A DNA stretch of 64,000 nucleotides from Cupriavidus pinatubonensis (GCF_019602855.1 NZ_CP080766.1:186001-250000), one strand, 5' to 3'; positions 33,357 through 42,821 are shown, counted from the stretch's first letter. Translations and numbers: made by a program. The notes: generated from the sequence alone by a model not told the origin.

Positions 33357-33821
33357 TCAAGCGGCAGCAGCGTCCTTCAGCTTCTTCAGCGGGCGAACCT
33401 TCACCTTGACGCTGGCCGGCTTGGCCGGGAACCAACGCTCTTCACCGGTGAACGGGTCCTTGCCGAAGCGCTTCTTCTTCGCCGGCACTTGCTGCGCGGT
33501 CACCTTCAGCAGGCCCGGCAGCGTGAATTCGCCAGCGCCCTTCTTGTTCAGCGCGCCGACGATGGTGTTTTCCAGATGGGCCAGCACCGTCTTCACGGCC
33601 TTGGGCTCCATCTGGGTCTGGGCTACCAGGTGAGCGACCAGGCTCGACTTGTTGAAGGTGTCCTTCAGCGGGCGCGGGGTCACCGCGGCAGCCGGAGCAG
33701 CCTTCTTGGCCGGCGCGGCCTTCTTGGCGGCAGCCTTCACAGGTGCCTTCGTTGCCGCGGCCTTCTTGGCAGCGGGCTTGGTTGCAGTCGTCTTCGCGGT
33801 CGGTTTCGCTTTGGTCGCCAT
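33357..33821 (-). CDS. HU-fold DNA-binding protein with a histone-H1-like Lys/Ala tail
   Basis: 154 residues. The first 48 are almost all Ala, Lys, Thr and Pro in A-K-K-A/P-A-K-K repeats like histone H1. The rest is an HU/IHF-type domain: D-T-F-N-K-S-S-L-V-A-H-L, then F-T-L-P-G-L-L-K-V and a basic arm region with P-F-T-G-E-E. It is expected to bind and compact DNA, the tail acting on the phosphate backbone. A separate, ordinary HU gene is at 42872. Confidence 0.9.
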   Translation of the reverse strand: MATKAKPTAKTTATKPAAKKAAATKAPVKAAAKKAAPAKKAAPAAAVTPRPLKDTFNKSSLVAHLVAQTQMEPKAVKTVLAHLENTIVGALNKKGAGEFTLPGLLKVTAQQVPAKKKRFGKDPFTGEERWFPAKPASVKVKVRPLKKLKDAAAA

Positions 33822-34120
33822 ATCGATATACGAGAGTTGAACAGATCAGAGCCGGCTGTTCGAAGGCTTCGCATTGCGTTGCACATACCCCTTGCCGGCG
33901 CCACTGAATCATAGCGGAAACGACCGTGTGTCAAAGGGTTTTCATACATGCAAACGCTAAAACCCCGTGAAAACCCCGTGTTTTGTCGCAGCAATACCTC
34001 AGCAGAAGCGCGTAGAGGCACCACGTCCCCCCACTTTCGCAGTCTCAGGCGTCTTCTCGCGGAAGAGAAATCGGGGCTGCGCGCGCCGCGTCAGATGCGA
34101 CAGGACTCTATTTTCAAGGC

Positions 34121-34378
34121 CTATTCGCCGAGCCACGCGGCAATCAGCGAGCCCACGGCCATGGTGCCCAGCGCAATCAACGGCAGGTTGGCATCGGCGC
34201 GCGACCACTCGCGTAGCAGAGCGATCAGGTCGACATGGATCCAGAACACGCTAGACACGCAGAGCACGGAAAACAGCGCGCCAGCCGCCAGGAAAGCTGC
34301 GCGCCGGTCCGGCGAGCGATGCTGCGGGGACGGTGAAACGGACTGTGACAGGGATGCGGTAGACGGATGGTGCGACAT
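34121..34378 (-). CDS. Small two-helix membrane protein
   Basis: 85 residues. A polar Ser/Pro/His-rich N-terminus of about 28 residues is followed by two membrane helices (about 32-52 and 62-82). The start is set at 34378 by CAGGAG eight bases upstream. No family is recognised. It is divergent from the decayed PepSY/two-component locus and could be related to it in function, but nothing shows this. Confidence 0.65.
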   Translation of the reverse strand: MSHHPSTASLSQSVSPSPQHRSPDRRAAFLAAGALFSVLCVSSVFWIHVDLIALLREWSRADANLPLIALGTMAVGSLIAAWLGE

Positions 34379-34486
34379 GGCTGGACTCCTGATACGGTTG
34401 GCAAGCATTGTCGTGAACGGCACCTGAACGCTGGCTGAGGCATCCGTTCAGCCTGCGTTCAGGCGTTTTGACGCAAACTTCAGGCC

Positions 34487-35163
34487 ATGAAGACATTTCA
34501 CGTCCGCCGCCCTGCCCGGCTTCGCCACGCAAGCCGCCCTGCTTTCGCGCTCGCGCTGGCCGGTGCTGCGCTCGCGCTTGCGCTTGGCATCGCCGCGCCG
34601 GCACATGCCGACAAGGACGCCGATCGCGCCCGCGCGGCGGTGCAGTCCGGGGAAATCCTGCCGCTGTCCCGCATTCTCGAAGCGGTTTCGCAGCGCACGT
34701 CAACGTTCCCGTGCTGATTCTCGCGGCGCGAGACAGCTGGACAGAGAAGGTTGAAGGCATCGACGCGGGCGCCGACGACTACCTGGCCAAGCCGTTCCTC
34801 ATGGAAGAATTGCAGGCGCGCATCCGCGCGTTGATTCGCCGCGCGCACGGCATGCCGGCCCCCGAACTGAGCTGCGGCTCCGTCCAGCTGAATCCGCGCG
34901 CCGGCACCGTGACCGTGGATGGCGCCGCCGTGGTGCTGACGGCGCACGAATTCAAGGTGCTCGACTACCTGATGCACCATCCGGGCGCCATCGTCAGCAA
35001 GTCCACGCTGACCGAACATATCTATGCGCAGGACTTTGACCGCGACAGCAACACGATCGAAGTCTTCGTCGGCCGGCTGCGCCGCAAGCTCGGCGTGGAC
35101 GTGATCGAGACCGTGCGCGGCCAGGGCTACCGGCTGCGACCGCCCCCCGCGACCGGGAATTAA
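34487..35163 (+). pseudogene. Deletion fusion of a PepSY-type gene and a response regulator gene
   Basis: The left part (34487 to about 34700) encodes an exported protein with a signal peptide (A-H-A-D) and the D-R-A-R-A-A-V-Q-S-G-E-I-L-P-L start of a PepSY-like domain; it then runs into a stop at 34715-34717. The right part (from about 34700) in another frame is the C-terminal two thirds of an OmpR-type regulator: V-P-V-L-I-L-A-A-R-D-S-W, D-D-Y-L-A-K-P-F, then a full winged helix ending G-Q-G-Y-R-L. The receiver start, including the acceptor Asp (about 75 residues), and the PepSY end are gone. A single internal deletion explains this. Confidence 0.85.
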
Positions 35164-35171
35164 GGCACCGC

Positions 35172-36501
35172 ATGCGCAACTCTCTCGCGCTGCGCCTGTG
35201 GCCGCCATTTGGCTCGCCGCGGCGCTCGGCGCAAGCTGGTGGCTCCTTTCCACGCTGTTCGAGCGGCACGTCAACGATACCTACGTGCGCCAGCTGGAAC
35301 ACCAGTTCACCAGCCTGACCGCCGCGCTCGACTGGAGCCCCGACGGCTGGCTGCTGCTGACGCGCGCACCGGCGGACCCACGCTATGAACTCCCCTATTC
35401 CGGCGCCTACTGGCAAGCCCGAGCCCCCGGCGCGCTGCTGCGTTCGCGCTCGTTGTGGGACACAGAAATGCCGGAAAAGGCTGCGCACAAGGTAGCGGGA
35501 ACGCCTGCCGAAGTTCGTCAGGGACCCAACCAGCAGTCGCTGCTGGTGGTGTCGCGCAGCATCGTGCTGGCTTCGTCCGACACGCCAGTGAGCGTTTCCG
35601 TGGCGCTGGATCGCACCGAACTGCGCGCCGCACGGCGCGCGTTCAACACCATGCTGGGCTGGTCGCTCGGAGCGCTTGGCATGGGCCTGATGCTGGCCGT
35701 GGCCGCTCAGGTGCGCTTCGGGCTGGCGCCACTCAAGCGCCTGCGGCAAGCGCTGGGCGCGATGCAGGCACGGCGCGAGAGTCGCTTGGGCGGCAATTGG
35801 CCTACTGAAGTCGAGCCATTGATCAGCGAAATCAACACGCTGCTGGACCACAACGCGCAGGCGCTCGAGCGGTCGCGGCAACAGGCGGCGGACCTGGCGC
35901 ACGCGGTAAAGACACCGCTCGCCGTGCTCGCCAATGAGGCGTCCAGCTTGCCGAGCCCGGCTGCCGATGCCGTGTCCCGCCAGGTCGACGCCATGCGCCG
36001 GCAGGTCGACCGCCACCTGGCCCCCGCGCGCGCGCAGCAGGCGCCGCGGCGGCACGTGGCCAGCGCATCGAGGCCGGCCCCGCGGTACGCGAGCTGACGC
36101 GCGCCCTGACGCGCCTTCATGGCGCGCGGCAGCTCGACATCGGCGTGGAAGGCGAAGGACACTTCGCCGGCGACCGTCAGGATCTGGTGGAGATGCTCGG
36201 CAATCTGCTCGACAACGCCTGCCAGTGGGCACGCTCGCAGGTGCGCATCCACTTGCGCGAAGACACTGCCGCAGCGTTGCTGGAGGTGCTCGTGGAAGAT
36301 GACGGCCCGGGCATGCCGCCCGAGGCGCGCGAACTGGCCACCACCCGGTTCGGGCGGCTCGACGAAGCCGCCGCCGGCAGCGGTCTCGGCCTGGCCATCG
36401 TCACAGAGATTGCGGCGATGTATGAGGGATCACTGGAGCTGGGTAACAGCGCGCTCGGCGGCCTGGCAGCGCACCTGCGGCTGCCGGCCGGCATGGCCTG
36501 A
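35172..36501 (+). pseudogene. Sensor histidine kinase broken by two frameshifts
   Basis: The ATG at 35172 encodes M-R-N-S-L-A-L-R-L, then the frame must change near 35199 to continue as V-A-A-I-W-L-A-A-A-L-G. That frame carries the sensor part and the H-box (A-D-L-A-H-A-V-K-T-P-L). It is lost near 36030 in a GC-repeat tract. A third frame gives R-E-L-T-R-A-L, the ATPase N-box (N-L-L-D-N-A) and G-S-G-L-G-L-A-I. The protein would be about 440 residues if repaired. It belongs with the broken regulator just upstream, so the whole two-component system looks decayed. Confidence 0.82.
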
Positions 36502-36512
36502 TCGCTGCCGCA

Positions 36513-37010
36513 TCAGGACACGCGCGCCATCATTGCATCGCGGGTGCCGGCTGCCAGACCGCAGGCAAAGGCGGTCTCCGCCACGAGGAACAGCGGGCCG
36601 ATCAGCAGTCCGACCAGATCATCGACGAACGCGGGCTTTCGGCCTTCATAGTAATGGCCGACAAACTGGATGACCCAGCCCGCCACGAACAGGCCGATAC
36701 CGGCAGCCAGCCAGCCGCCCGTCGGCAGCGCGGCAAGGTGAGCTCCGGCGTACAGGAACAGCGCCAGCACGATCGCCATCGCCACGCCGAATCCCGCCGA
36801 CAGGCGCAGATAGAAGAGGCACGACAACGCGTACACCACCATGGCCGGCGTGAGGTACGCATCACCGTCGCCCAGCGGCATCACGGGCCGGCCGAGCAGC
36901 GTGGTGACGGCGAGCACGATCATCGGGATGCCGATGAAATGCGTGGCGACATTGCGGGGATTGCGGTGATAGGCGGCGTAGTTGGCCAGATGCTCGACCA
37001 GGGTGTTCAC
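36513..37010 (-). CDS. Mpo1-like (DUF962) membrane protein
   Basis: 165 residues. The GTG start has AAGGAG upstream. N-T-L-V-E-H-L-A-N-Y-A-A-Y-H-R-N-P-R-N and H-F-I-G-I-P are the family opening with conserved His residues. Four membrane helices follow, and a second His pair region is F-V-G-H-Y-Y-E-G-R-K-P-A-F. Yeast Mpo1 is an iron-dependent dioxygenase of 2-hydroxy fatty acids; bacterial roles are little known. Confidence 0.88.
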   Translation of the reverse strand: MNTLVEHLANYAAYHRNPRNVATHFIGIPMIVLAVTTLLGRPVMPLGDGDAYLTPAMVVYALSCLFYLRLSAGFGVAMAIVLALFLYAGAHLAALPTGGWLAAGIGLFVAGWVIQFVGHYYEGRKPAFVDDLVGLLIGPLFLVAETAFACGLAAGTRDAMMARVS

Positions 37011-37121
37011 GGGGCGTCTCCTTGGATGCGGGCCGATGGCTGCAGCAGTGCAGCAGTGCCACAAGCCCGGCTGTCTTGTCGATTCTTGTAGATTTATAGT
37101 ATTGATCGCGTCCCGCGGCGT

Positions 37122-37139
37122 CTGTCTGATTTTTGACAG
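37122..37139. promoter_or_regulatory. Weak inverted repeat upstream of the Crp/Fnr gene
   Basis: CTGTC, 8 bases, GACAG lies 50 bases before the Crp/Fnr-family start in an A/T-richer promoter region. It could be an autoregulatory site. The arms are short, so support is low. Confidence 0.3.
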
Positions 37140-37188
37140 TCGGACGTGCTACGCCGTACGTATCAACCCGAACACGACAGGAGACGAC

Positions 37189-37971
37189 ATGGGCATGGCT
37201 CAGCCCCCGGGCAGCGGGGCACGTGGCCCGTCAGGCATCCCGCGCGGCACACCGGGCGGCAACGCCGCACCGTCGCGCGCGGAGGCGGCCGCCACGCTGC
37301 AGGCGAGTGCCTGGTTTTCCCAGTTGCCGGGCCCACTGCGCGAGGCACTGCTGGACGATGGCACGTGGCGCCACCTCGCCGCCGGCGAGGCGCTGTTCGC
37401 GCGCGGCGATGCGTTTGACGGGCTTTATTGCGTTGCCAGCGGCACCATGCAGGTCGATGCCGCCGGCGAGTCCGGCAAGGCGGCGTTGCTCGGCCTGCTC
37501 GAAGCCGGCGCCTGGTTCGGCGAGATCTGCCTGTTCGATGGCCTGCCACGCACTCACGACGCACGCGCGGTGCACGCCGCGCGGCTGTGGCACGTCCCAC
37601 GCGCGAGCCTCGAACGCCGGCTCGCTCAGCATCCCGCATGGTGGCGCGAGTTCGGCCTTCTGCTTGCGGCCAAGACGCGGCTGGTCTTTGACTATGTCGA
37701 GGAAATGCAGCTGCTGCCGCCGGCCGCGCGCACGGCTCGTCGGCTGGCAGCCATCGCGCGCGGCTATGGCAACCCGGCCCACGGCACGGACGATGCAACG
37801 CCTGCCGTTCAGGCCGTAAGGATTCCGCAGGAACAGCTCGCGCAGATCCTCGGCCTGTCGCGGCAGACCGTCAATCAGGCGCTGCGCGAACTCGAATCGC
37901 GAGGGCTGCTGCGGTTGCGGTATGGCAGCATCGAACTGCTCGATCTGACCGCACTCGAAATGCTCAACTGA
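37189..37971 (+). CDS. Crp/Fnr-family transcriptional regulator
   Basis: 260 residues. A Gly/Pro-rich N-terminal extension (about 40 residues) precedes a cyclic-nucleotide-binding-like beta-barrel (about 60-150; E-A-G-A-W-F-G-E-I-C-L-F-D-G). The C-terminal winged helix has I-P-Q-E-Q-L-A-Q-I-L-G-L-S-R-Q-T-V-N. It lacks the cysteine set of oxygen-sensing FNR, so the ligand is unknown. CAGGAG is upstream of the ATG. The arylamine acetyltransferase gene follows after 14 bases and is probably cotranscribed. Confidence 0.9.
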   Translation: MGMAQPPGSGARGPSGIPRGTPGGNAAPSRAEAAATLQASAWFSQLPGPLREALLDDGTWRHLAAGEALFARGDAFDGLYCVASGTMQVDAAGESGKAALLGLLEAGAWFGEICLFDGLPRTHDARAVHAARLWHVPRASLERRLAQHPAWWREFGLLLAAKTRLVFDYVEEMQLLPPAARTARRLAAIARGYGNPAHGTDDATPAVQAVRIPQEQLAQILGLSRQTVNQALRELESRGLLRLRYGSIELLDLTALEMLN

Positions 37972-37985
37972 ACTCGGTACGCGAC

Positions 37986-38831
37986 ATGATCACGCTTGAC
38001 GCTCCCCGCCTGGACGCCTACCTCGCACGCCTTGGCCTCGACGCACCACCGTCCCCCACGCTGGAATCCCTTGATGCGCTCATCGCGGCGCAGCTCGCAC
38101 GCATCCCCTTCGAGAACATCGACCCGCTGCTGGGCCGCCCTGTACGGATCGACATCGATGCCGTGTTCGACAAGCTGGTCACGCGCGGACGCGGCGGGTA
38201 TTGCTTCGAACTCAACACGCTGCTGGCCGCAGCGCTGACGGCGCTGGGCTACACCGTAACGCCGCTGGCCGCGCGTGTACGCTGGGGGGTGGCCAATGAC
38301 GTGCAGACCATGGCTTCGCACATGCTGCTGCGCGTAGAAGTCGCGCATCGCAGCTATCTTGCCGATGTTGGCTTTGGCGGCCCCTCGCCGTTCAGGTCGC
38401 TGCCATTGTCGGCGCCGGCCGCGTCAGCATTCCCCTATCGGCTGGTCCCGGCTCCGGACGACACCACTGCCAGCACGTTCCATGGCCAGGATCTCGAAGT
38501 GCGCGGAGACGAGGGCTGGCTCAAGGTCTACCGCTTCGACCTGACACCGCAGCCGTGGATCGATTTCATCGCGCGCAACTGGTACATCTGCACGCATCCG
38601 GACAGCCCTTTCACGCAGCGGCTGATGGTGGCCCGTACCGATGGCGATCTGCGACTGACCCTGGCCAACGGCGAACTGGCCGAGCGCGCTGCGGACGGCA
38701 CCGTGCACCGGCAGCCGTTGTCCACCGCGGGCGATGTCATCGACGTGCTGGCCGACCGCTTTCACGTGGCACTGGATGCCGACAGCCGCGCCGGGCTCGA
38801 GCGTGTGCTGCCTGCGCTGCTGGGCGCCTGA
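37986..38831 (+). CDS. Arylamine N-acetyltransferase
   Basis: 281 residues. The catalytic triad is complete: C73 in R-G-G-Y-C-F-E-L-N, H112 in M-A-S-H-M-L-L and D127 in Y-L-A-D-V-G-F-G. The opening I-P-F-E-N-I-D is also typical. It transfers acetyl from acetyl-CoA to arylamines or hydrazines. Pairing with a Crp/Fnr-type regulator is notable. Confidence 0.94.
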   Translation: MITLDAPRLDAYLARLGLDAPPSPTLESLDALIAAQLARIPFENIDPLLGRPVRIDIDAVFDKLVTRGRGGYCFELNTLLAAALTALGYTVTPLAARVRWGVANDVQTMASHMLLRVEVAHRSYLADVGFGGPSPFRSLPLSAPAASAFPYRLVPAPDDTTASTFHGQDLEVRGDEGWLKVYRFDLTPQPWIDFIARNWYICTHPDSPFTQRLMVARTDGDLRLTLANGELAERAADGTVHRQPLSTAGDVIDVLADRFHVALDADSRAGLERVLPALLGA

Positions 38832-39046
38832 ATATCGTTGCCATATCCCTGCCGCAAGACCGCCCCACCGGTCCCATGCACGCCGCGCATTGCCCGCAGA
38901 AAGAATACTGATATGGGCCCGCAGGCAGGGGCTTGCCTGTGGACTGGGCCGGATGCCCCACCCATAATGTCCCGGCAGGCCCGCAACGGGCGCTGTCCAA
39001 CAGAACACAGGCGGGCCCTGCACGGGCCCCGATATCAGGAGACTCC

Positions 39047-39811
39047 ATGTCATTGTTCGATTTGTCGGGCAAGGTCGCGATCGTGACTGGCTCATCGCGC
39101 GGCATTGGCCGCGCCATTGCGGAGCAGATGGCGGTTCAGGGCGCCAAAGTGGTGATTTCGTCGCGCAAGCTCGAGGCATGCCAGGAAGTCGTGGACGCCA
39201 TCAATGCACGCCACGGCGCCGGCACCGCTATTGCCGTCCCGGCCAATATCTCGTCGCGCGATGACCTGCAGCGGCTTGTCGATGAAACCAATCGCACCTT
39301 CGGCAAGGTGGACGTCCTGGTCTGCAATGCCGCATCGAACCCGTACTATGGTCCGATGAGCGGCGTGTCGGACGATCAGTTCCGCAAGGTGCTCGACAAC
39401 AACGTGATCTCGAACCACTGGCTGATCCAGATGGTCGCGCCGCAGATGATCGAACGCAAGGAAGGTTCGATCATCATCGTCTCCTCCATCGGCGGCCTGC
39501 GCGGTTCGCCGACCATCGGCGTGTACAACATTTCGAAGGCCGCTGACTTCCAGCTCGCGCGCAACCTCGCCGTGGAGTTCGGTCCGCACAATGTGCGCGT
39601 GAACTGCATCGCGCCCGGACTGATCAAGACCGACTTCGCGCGTGCGCTGTGGGAAGACCCCGAGCGCTACAAGCAATCCACCCAGGGCGCACCGCTGCGC
39701 CGCATCGGCGAGCCGATCGAGATCGCCGGCGCGGCTGTCTATCTGGCGTCCGCCGCAAGCAGCTTCATGACGGGCCAGGCCATGGTGGTCGACGGCGGCG
39801 TCACGATCTGA
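39047..39811 (+). CDS. Short-chain dehydrogenase/reductase
   Basis: 254 residues of classical SDR type: cofactor motif T-G-S-S-R-G-I-G, N-A-A-S-N within the N-A-A-G-like motif, the Ser of I-I-I-V-S-S-I, and the catalytic Y-x-x-x-K in Y-N-I-S-K. It ends V-V-D-G-G-V. CAGGAG precedes the ATG. An acyl-CoA synthetase gene follows in the same direction after a terminator, suggesting fatty- or aromatic-acid metabolism. Substrate unknown. Confidence 0.93.
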   Translation: MSLFDLSGKVAIVTGSSRGIGRAIAEQMAVQGAKVVISSRKLEACQEVVDAINARHGAGTAIAVPANISSRDDLQRLVDETNRTFGKVDVLVCNAASNPYYGPMSGVSDDQFRKVLDNNVISNHWLIQMVAPQMIERKEGSIIIVSSIGGLRGSPTIGVYNISKAADFQLARNLAVEFGPHNVRVNCIAPGLIKTDFARALWEDPERYKQSTQGAPLRRIGEPIEIAGAAVYLASAASSFMTGQAMVVDGGVTI

Positions 39812-39826
39812 CGTCGTGAGGTCCTG

Positions 39827-39853
39827 ACGCAAGGCGGCACGGCCGCCTTGCGT
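39827..39853 (+). terminator. Hairpin terminator between SDR and acyl-CoA synthetase genes
   Basis: Perfect 12-pair stem ACGCAAGGCGGC / GCCGCCTTGCGT with a 3-base loop. The tail GCTTTCTC is only weakly U-rich, so it may be leaky or Rho-assisted. Confidence 0.55.
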
Positions 39854-39945
39854 GCTTTCTCGCGGTTCCCTGCATGTCCCCGCATGTCGTTCAGGGGTGG
39901 CGCGTTGCGCCATCCTCCACCTGCATTGCAGTCCGGGAGGCAGTC

Positions 39946-41694
39946 ATGTCGAGCAATTTCCAGCCGGCCAGCAACTGGCCTGCCCTGTCACTGGCCGAGG
40001 CGCACGCCCGGCTCACCGCACCAGGCGCCCCGTTCGAGACGGAAACGCGCATGATTCGCGGCATCCCCACCACGGTCTGGAAGAACGCGCCACCGACGCT
40101 GCGCGACCTGTTCCAGGCAACCCAGGCCTTCGGCGAACGGACCTTCGTGGTCTACGAGGACGAGCGCGTGACCTATGCCGCGTTCCGGCGTGCGGCGTTG
40201 CATGTCGCGCACGCACTCGTGCGCGATGGCATCCGCCCCGGCGACCGCGTCGCGCTGGCCATGCGCAACCTGCCTGAATGGCCGGTCGCGTTCTACGGCG
40301 CGCTGCTGGCCGGCGCCATTGTCACGCCGCTCAATGCCTGGTGGACCGGCGCTGAACTCGAGTACGGACTGAACGACTCGGGGAGCCGCGTGGCGATCGT
40401 CGATGCGGAACGGCTGGACCGTCTCGCTTCGCATCTGGCCGCGTGTCCTGCGCTGGAACGCGTTTATGTCTCGCGCGCGGGCGCCGTCGACGGCGAGGCG
40501 AAGGTCGTATCGCTGGAAAGCGTGACCGGCGCCTCTCCGGCATGGGCAACACTCCCGGACCTGGCGCTTCCCGACGTAGCGATCGATCCCGAAGACGACG
40601 CGACGATCTTCTATACCTCTGGCACCACGGGCAAGCCCAAGGGTGCGCTCGGCACGCACCGCAATGCCACGACTGTCGCCGTCGCCAGCCTGTTCGGCCC
40701 GCTGCGCAACCTGCTGCGCCGCGGCGAGCCGATTCCCGCGCCCGATCCCGCCGCACCGCAGAAAGCCGCGCTGCTGTCCGTGCCATTCTTCCACGTGACG
40801 GGCTGCATGGCGGTACTGAACAGCGCGCTCGCCAACGGCGGCAAGATCGTGCTGATGCATCGCTGGGATGCGTTGCGAGCGCTGGAACTGATTGAGCGCG
40901 AACGCTGCACCACCGCAGGCGGTGTGCCCACCATCGCGTGGCAGCTTCTCGAACATCCCGAGCGCGACCGCTTCGATCTCTCTTCGCTGGAAAGCATGAG
41001 CTACGGCGGCGCGCCAGCGTCGCCGGAACTCGTGCGGCGCATCGGTGAAACCATTCCGCAGTCGGCGCCGGGCATCGGCTGGGGCATGACCGAAACATCC
41101 GCCACGTTCACGAGCCACAGCGCGGAAGAGTATGTGCTGCGGCCGGACAGCAGCGGGCCGGCCCTGCCCATCGGTGAAATGAAGATCGTCGATGGCCGCG
41201 GCCAGTCGTTGCCCGTTGGCGAAACGGGCGAGCTGATGGTGCGCGGCGCGAACGTGGTGCGCGGCTACTGGAACAAGCCCGAAGCCACCTCGCAGACCTT
41301 TGCCGATGGCTGGCTGCGCACCGGCGACATTGGCAGGCTTGATGACGAGGGCCACCTCTATATCGTCGACCGCATGAAGGACATGCTGATCCGCGGCGGC
41401 GAGAACATCTACTGCATCGAGGTGGAAAGCACGCTCTACGAACACCCGGCGGTCATGGATGCAGCACTGGTCGGCATCCCGCACAAGACGCTCGGCGAGG
41501 AACCGGGCGCCGTGGTAAGCCTGAAGCCCGGCATGCAGGCTACGGAGGATGAATTGCGTGGATTTGTCGCGGAGCGGTTGGCTGCGTTCAAGGTGCCGGT
41601 GCGGATCGTCGTGCTGCCCGACCTGCTGCCGCGCAATGCGAACGGCAAGATTCTGAAGTCCAACCTGCGAAAGCTGTTCGAGCCGGCCGCGTGA
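39946..41694 (+). CDS. AMP-dependent acyl-CoA synthetase/ligase
   Basis: 582 residues. The adenylation motifs are intact: Y-T-S-G-T-T-G-K-P-K-G, G-W-G-M-T-E-T, L-R-T-G-D-I-G, and the C-terminal catalytic Lys in P-R-N-A-N-G-K-I-L-K. It is full length, unlike the broken family member at 19584. It activates a carboxylic acid to its CoA thioester; the chain type cannot be told. GGGAGG lies upstream of the ATG. Confidence 0.93.
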   Translation: MSSNFQPASNWPALSLAEAHARLTAPGAPFETETRMIRGIPTTVWKNAPPTLRDLFQATQAFGERTFVVYEDERVTYAAFRRAALHVAHALVRDGIRPGDRVALAMRNLPEWPVAFYGALLAGAIVTPLNAWWTGAELEYGLNDSGSRVAIVDAERLDRLASHLAACPALERVYVSRAGAVDGEAKVVSLESVTGASPAWATLPDLALPDVAIDPEDDATIFYTSGTTGKPKGALGTHRNATTVAVASLFGPLRNLLRRGEPIPAPDPAAPQKAALLSVPFFHVTGCMAVLNSALANGGKIVLMHRWDALRALELIERERCTTAGGVPTIAWQLLEHPERDRFDLSSLESMSYGGAPASPELVRRIGETIPQSAPGIGWGMTETSATFTSHSAEEYVLRPDSSGPALPIGEMKIVDGRGQSLPVGETGELMVRGANVVRGYWNKPEATSQTFADGWLRTGDIGRLDDEGHLYIVDRMKDMLIRGGENIYCIEVESTLYEHPAVMDAALVGIPHKTLGEEPGAVVSLKPGMQATEDELRGFVAERLAAFKVPVRIVVLPDLLPRNANGKILKSNLRKLFEPAA

Positions 41695-41724
41695 TACGAG
41701 CCGGCTCGTTGGTCTGCCGGGCGG

Positions 41725-42198
41725 TTATTTGACCGGAATGGTCGTGCCCCCCGGCACCGGCACCGCCGTCACGCTGTTCTGCGGGCTGCCGCTCACGATC
41801 CGGTCGGAGTAAGTCAGGTAGACCAGTGTATTGCGCTTGCGGTCGATCGCACGGATAACGTGCAGGGTCTTGAACATGATCGACATGCGCTCCGAGAACA
41901 CGTCTTCTTGCTGACGCAACGGACCTTTGAACGAGATCGGCCCGACCTGCCGGCAGGCGATGGACGCCTCGGGCGGATCCTCGGCCATGCCCAGCGTCCC
42001 CTTGATGCCGCCCGTGCGGGCACGGGACACATAGCACGTCACGCCCTGCACCATCGGGTCGTCATACGCTTCAATGACGACCTTGTCCGAGCCGGTCATG
42101 CGGAAGTTCGTATTGACGCTGCCGATTTCCTCGGCCAGCGCATGCGTACCCGCCACCGCGAGGCAGGCGCCGGCAAGCAGGGAAAGGAAGCGTGCCAT
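41725..42198 (-). CDS. creA: CreA-family exported protein
   Basis: 157 residues: a signal peptide (cleavage near A-L-A-E-E) and the CreA domain with I-G-S-V-N-T-N-F and D-P-M-V-Q-G-V-T-C-Y-V-S, then E-D-P-P-E-A-S-I-A-C-R-Q-V-G. The length matches CreA. The function of CreA is poorly known. It lies 7 bases downstream of the thioesterase gene and is probably cotranscribed with it. Confidence 0.88.
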   Translation of the reverse strand: MARFLSLLAGACLAVAGTHALAEEIGSVNTNFRMTGSDKVVIEAYDDPMVQGVTCYVSRARTGGIKGTLGMAEDPPEASIACRQVGPISFKGPLRQQEDVFSERMSIMFKTLHVIRAIDRKRNTLVYLTYSDRIVSGSPQNSVTAVPVPGGTTIPVK

Positions 42199-42205
42199 GG
42201 CCGCA

Positions 42206-42691
42206 TCAGTTCCCGGACGACTTGATGGCGTCGTGCCGCTTTTCCATTTCCTGGCGCAGTGCGCGGCGCTGCTGGGCCGAGGCGAAGCGCTGGCGCTCGA
42301 CTTCGTCGCGCGGTTCCAGCGGTGGCACCTCTGCCGGTGCGCCATTGTCATCGACGGCGACCATCGTGAAATAACAGCTGTTGGTATGGCGCACCAGCTT
42401 GCTGCGGATGTTCTCGGTCACCACCTTGATGCCGATTTCCATGGAGCTGCGGCCGGTGTAGTTCACGGCCGCGAGGAAGGTCACCAGCTCGCCGACGTGG
42501 ATCGGCTGTCGGAACACTACCTGGTCCACCGAGAGGGTGACCACGTAACGGCCTGCGTAACGGCTTGCGCACGCATACGCGACCATATCCAGGTACTTCA
42601 GGATGGTGCCGCCGTGCACGTTGCCGGAGAAGTTGGCCATGTCCGGCGTCATCAGCACGGTCATGGAAAGCTGGTGGGACTGGTCGTTCAT
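42206..42691 (-). CDS. Acyl-CoA thioesterase, hotdog fold (YciA/BACH-like)
   Basis: 161 residues. The hotdog signature is N-F-S-G-N-V-H-G-G-T-I-L-K-Y-L-D, with the conserved Asn and His-Gly-Gly. V-V-T-L-S-V-D-Q-V-V-F and F-T-M-V-A-V-D complete the sheet. The charged C-terminal helix is longer than in YciA. It hydrolyses acyl-CoAs. The ATG at 42691 starts the homologous region. Confidence 0.91.
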   Translation of the reverse strand: MNDQSHQLSMTVLMTPDMANFSGNVHGGTILKYLDMVAYACASRYAGRYVVTLSVDQVVFRQPIHVGELVTFLAAVNYTGRSSMEIGIKVVTENIRSKLVRHTNSCYFTMVAVDDNGAPAEVPPLEPRDEVERQRFASAQQRRALRQEMEKRHDAIKSSGN

Positions 42692-42821
42692 GGTGGTGAT
42701 GCAGGTAGCGGGGGCCGAGGCGCGGCAGTGTAACCCGTAAACCGGCGCTCGGGGGCACCAGGGCAGGTCATGCGAAATGGCAGGAGCGCCACACAGTCGG
42801 TACCGGATAACCGCCGCCAAT

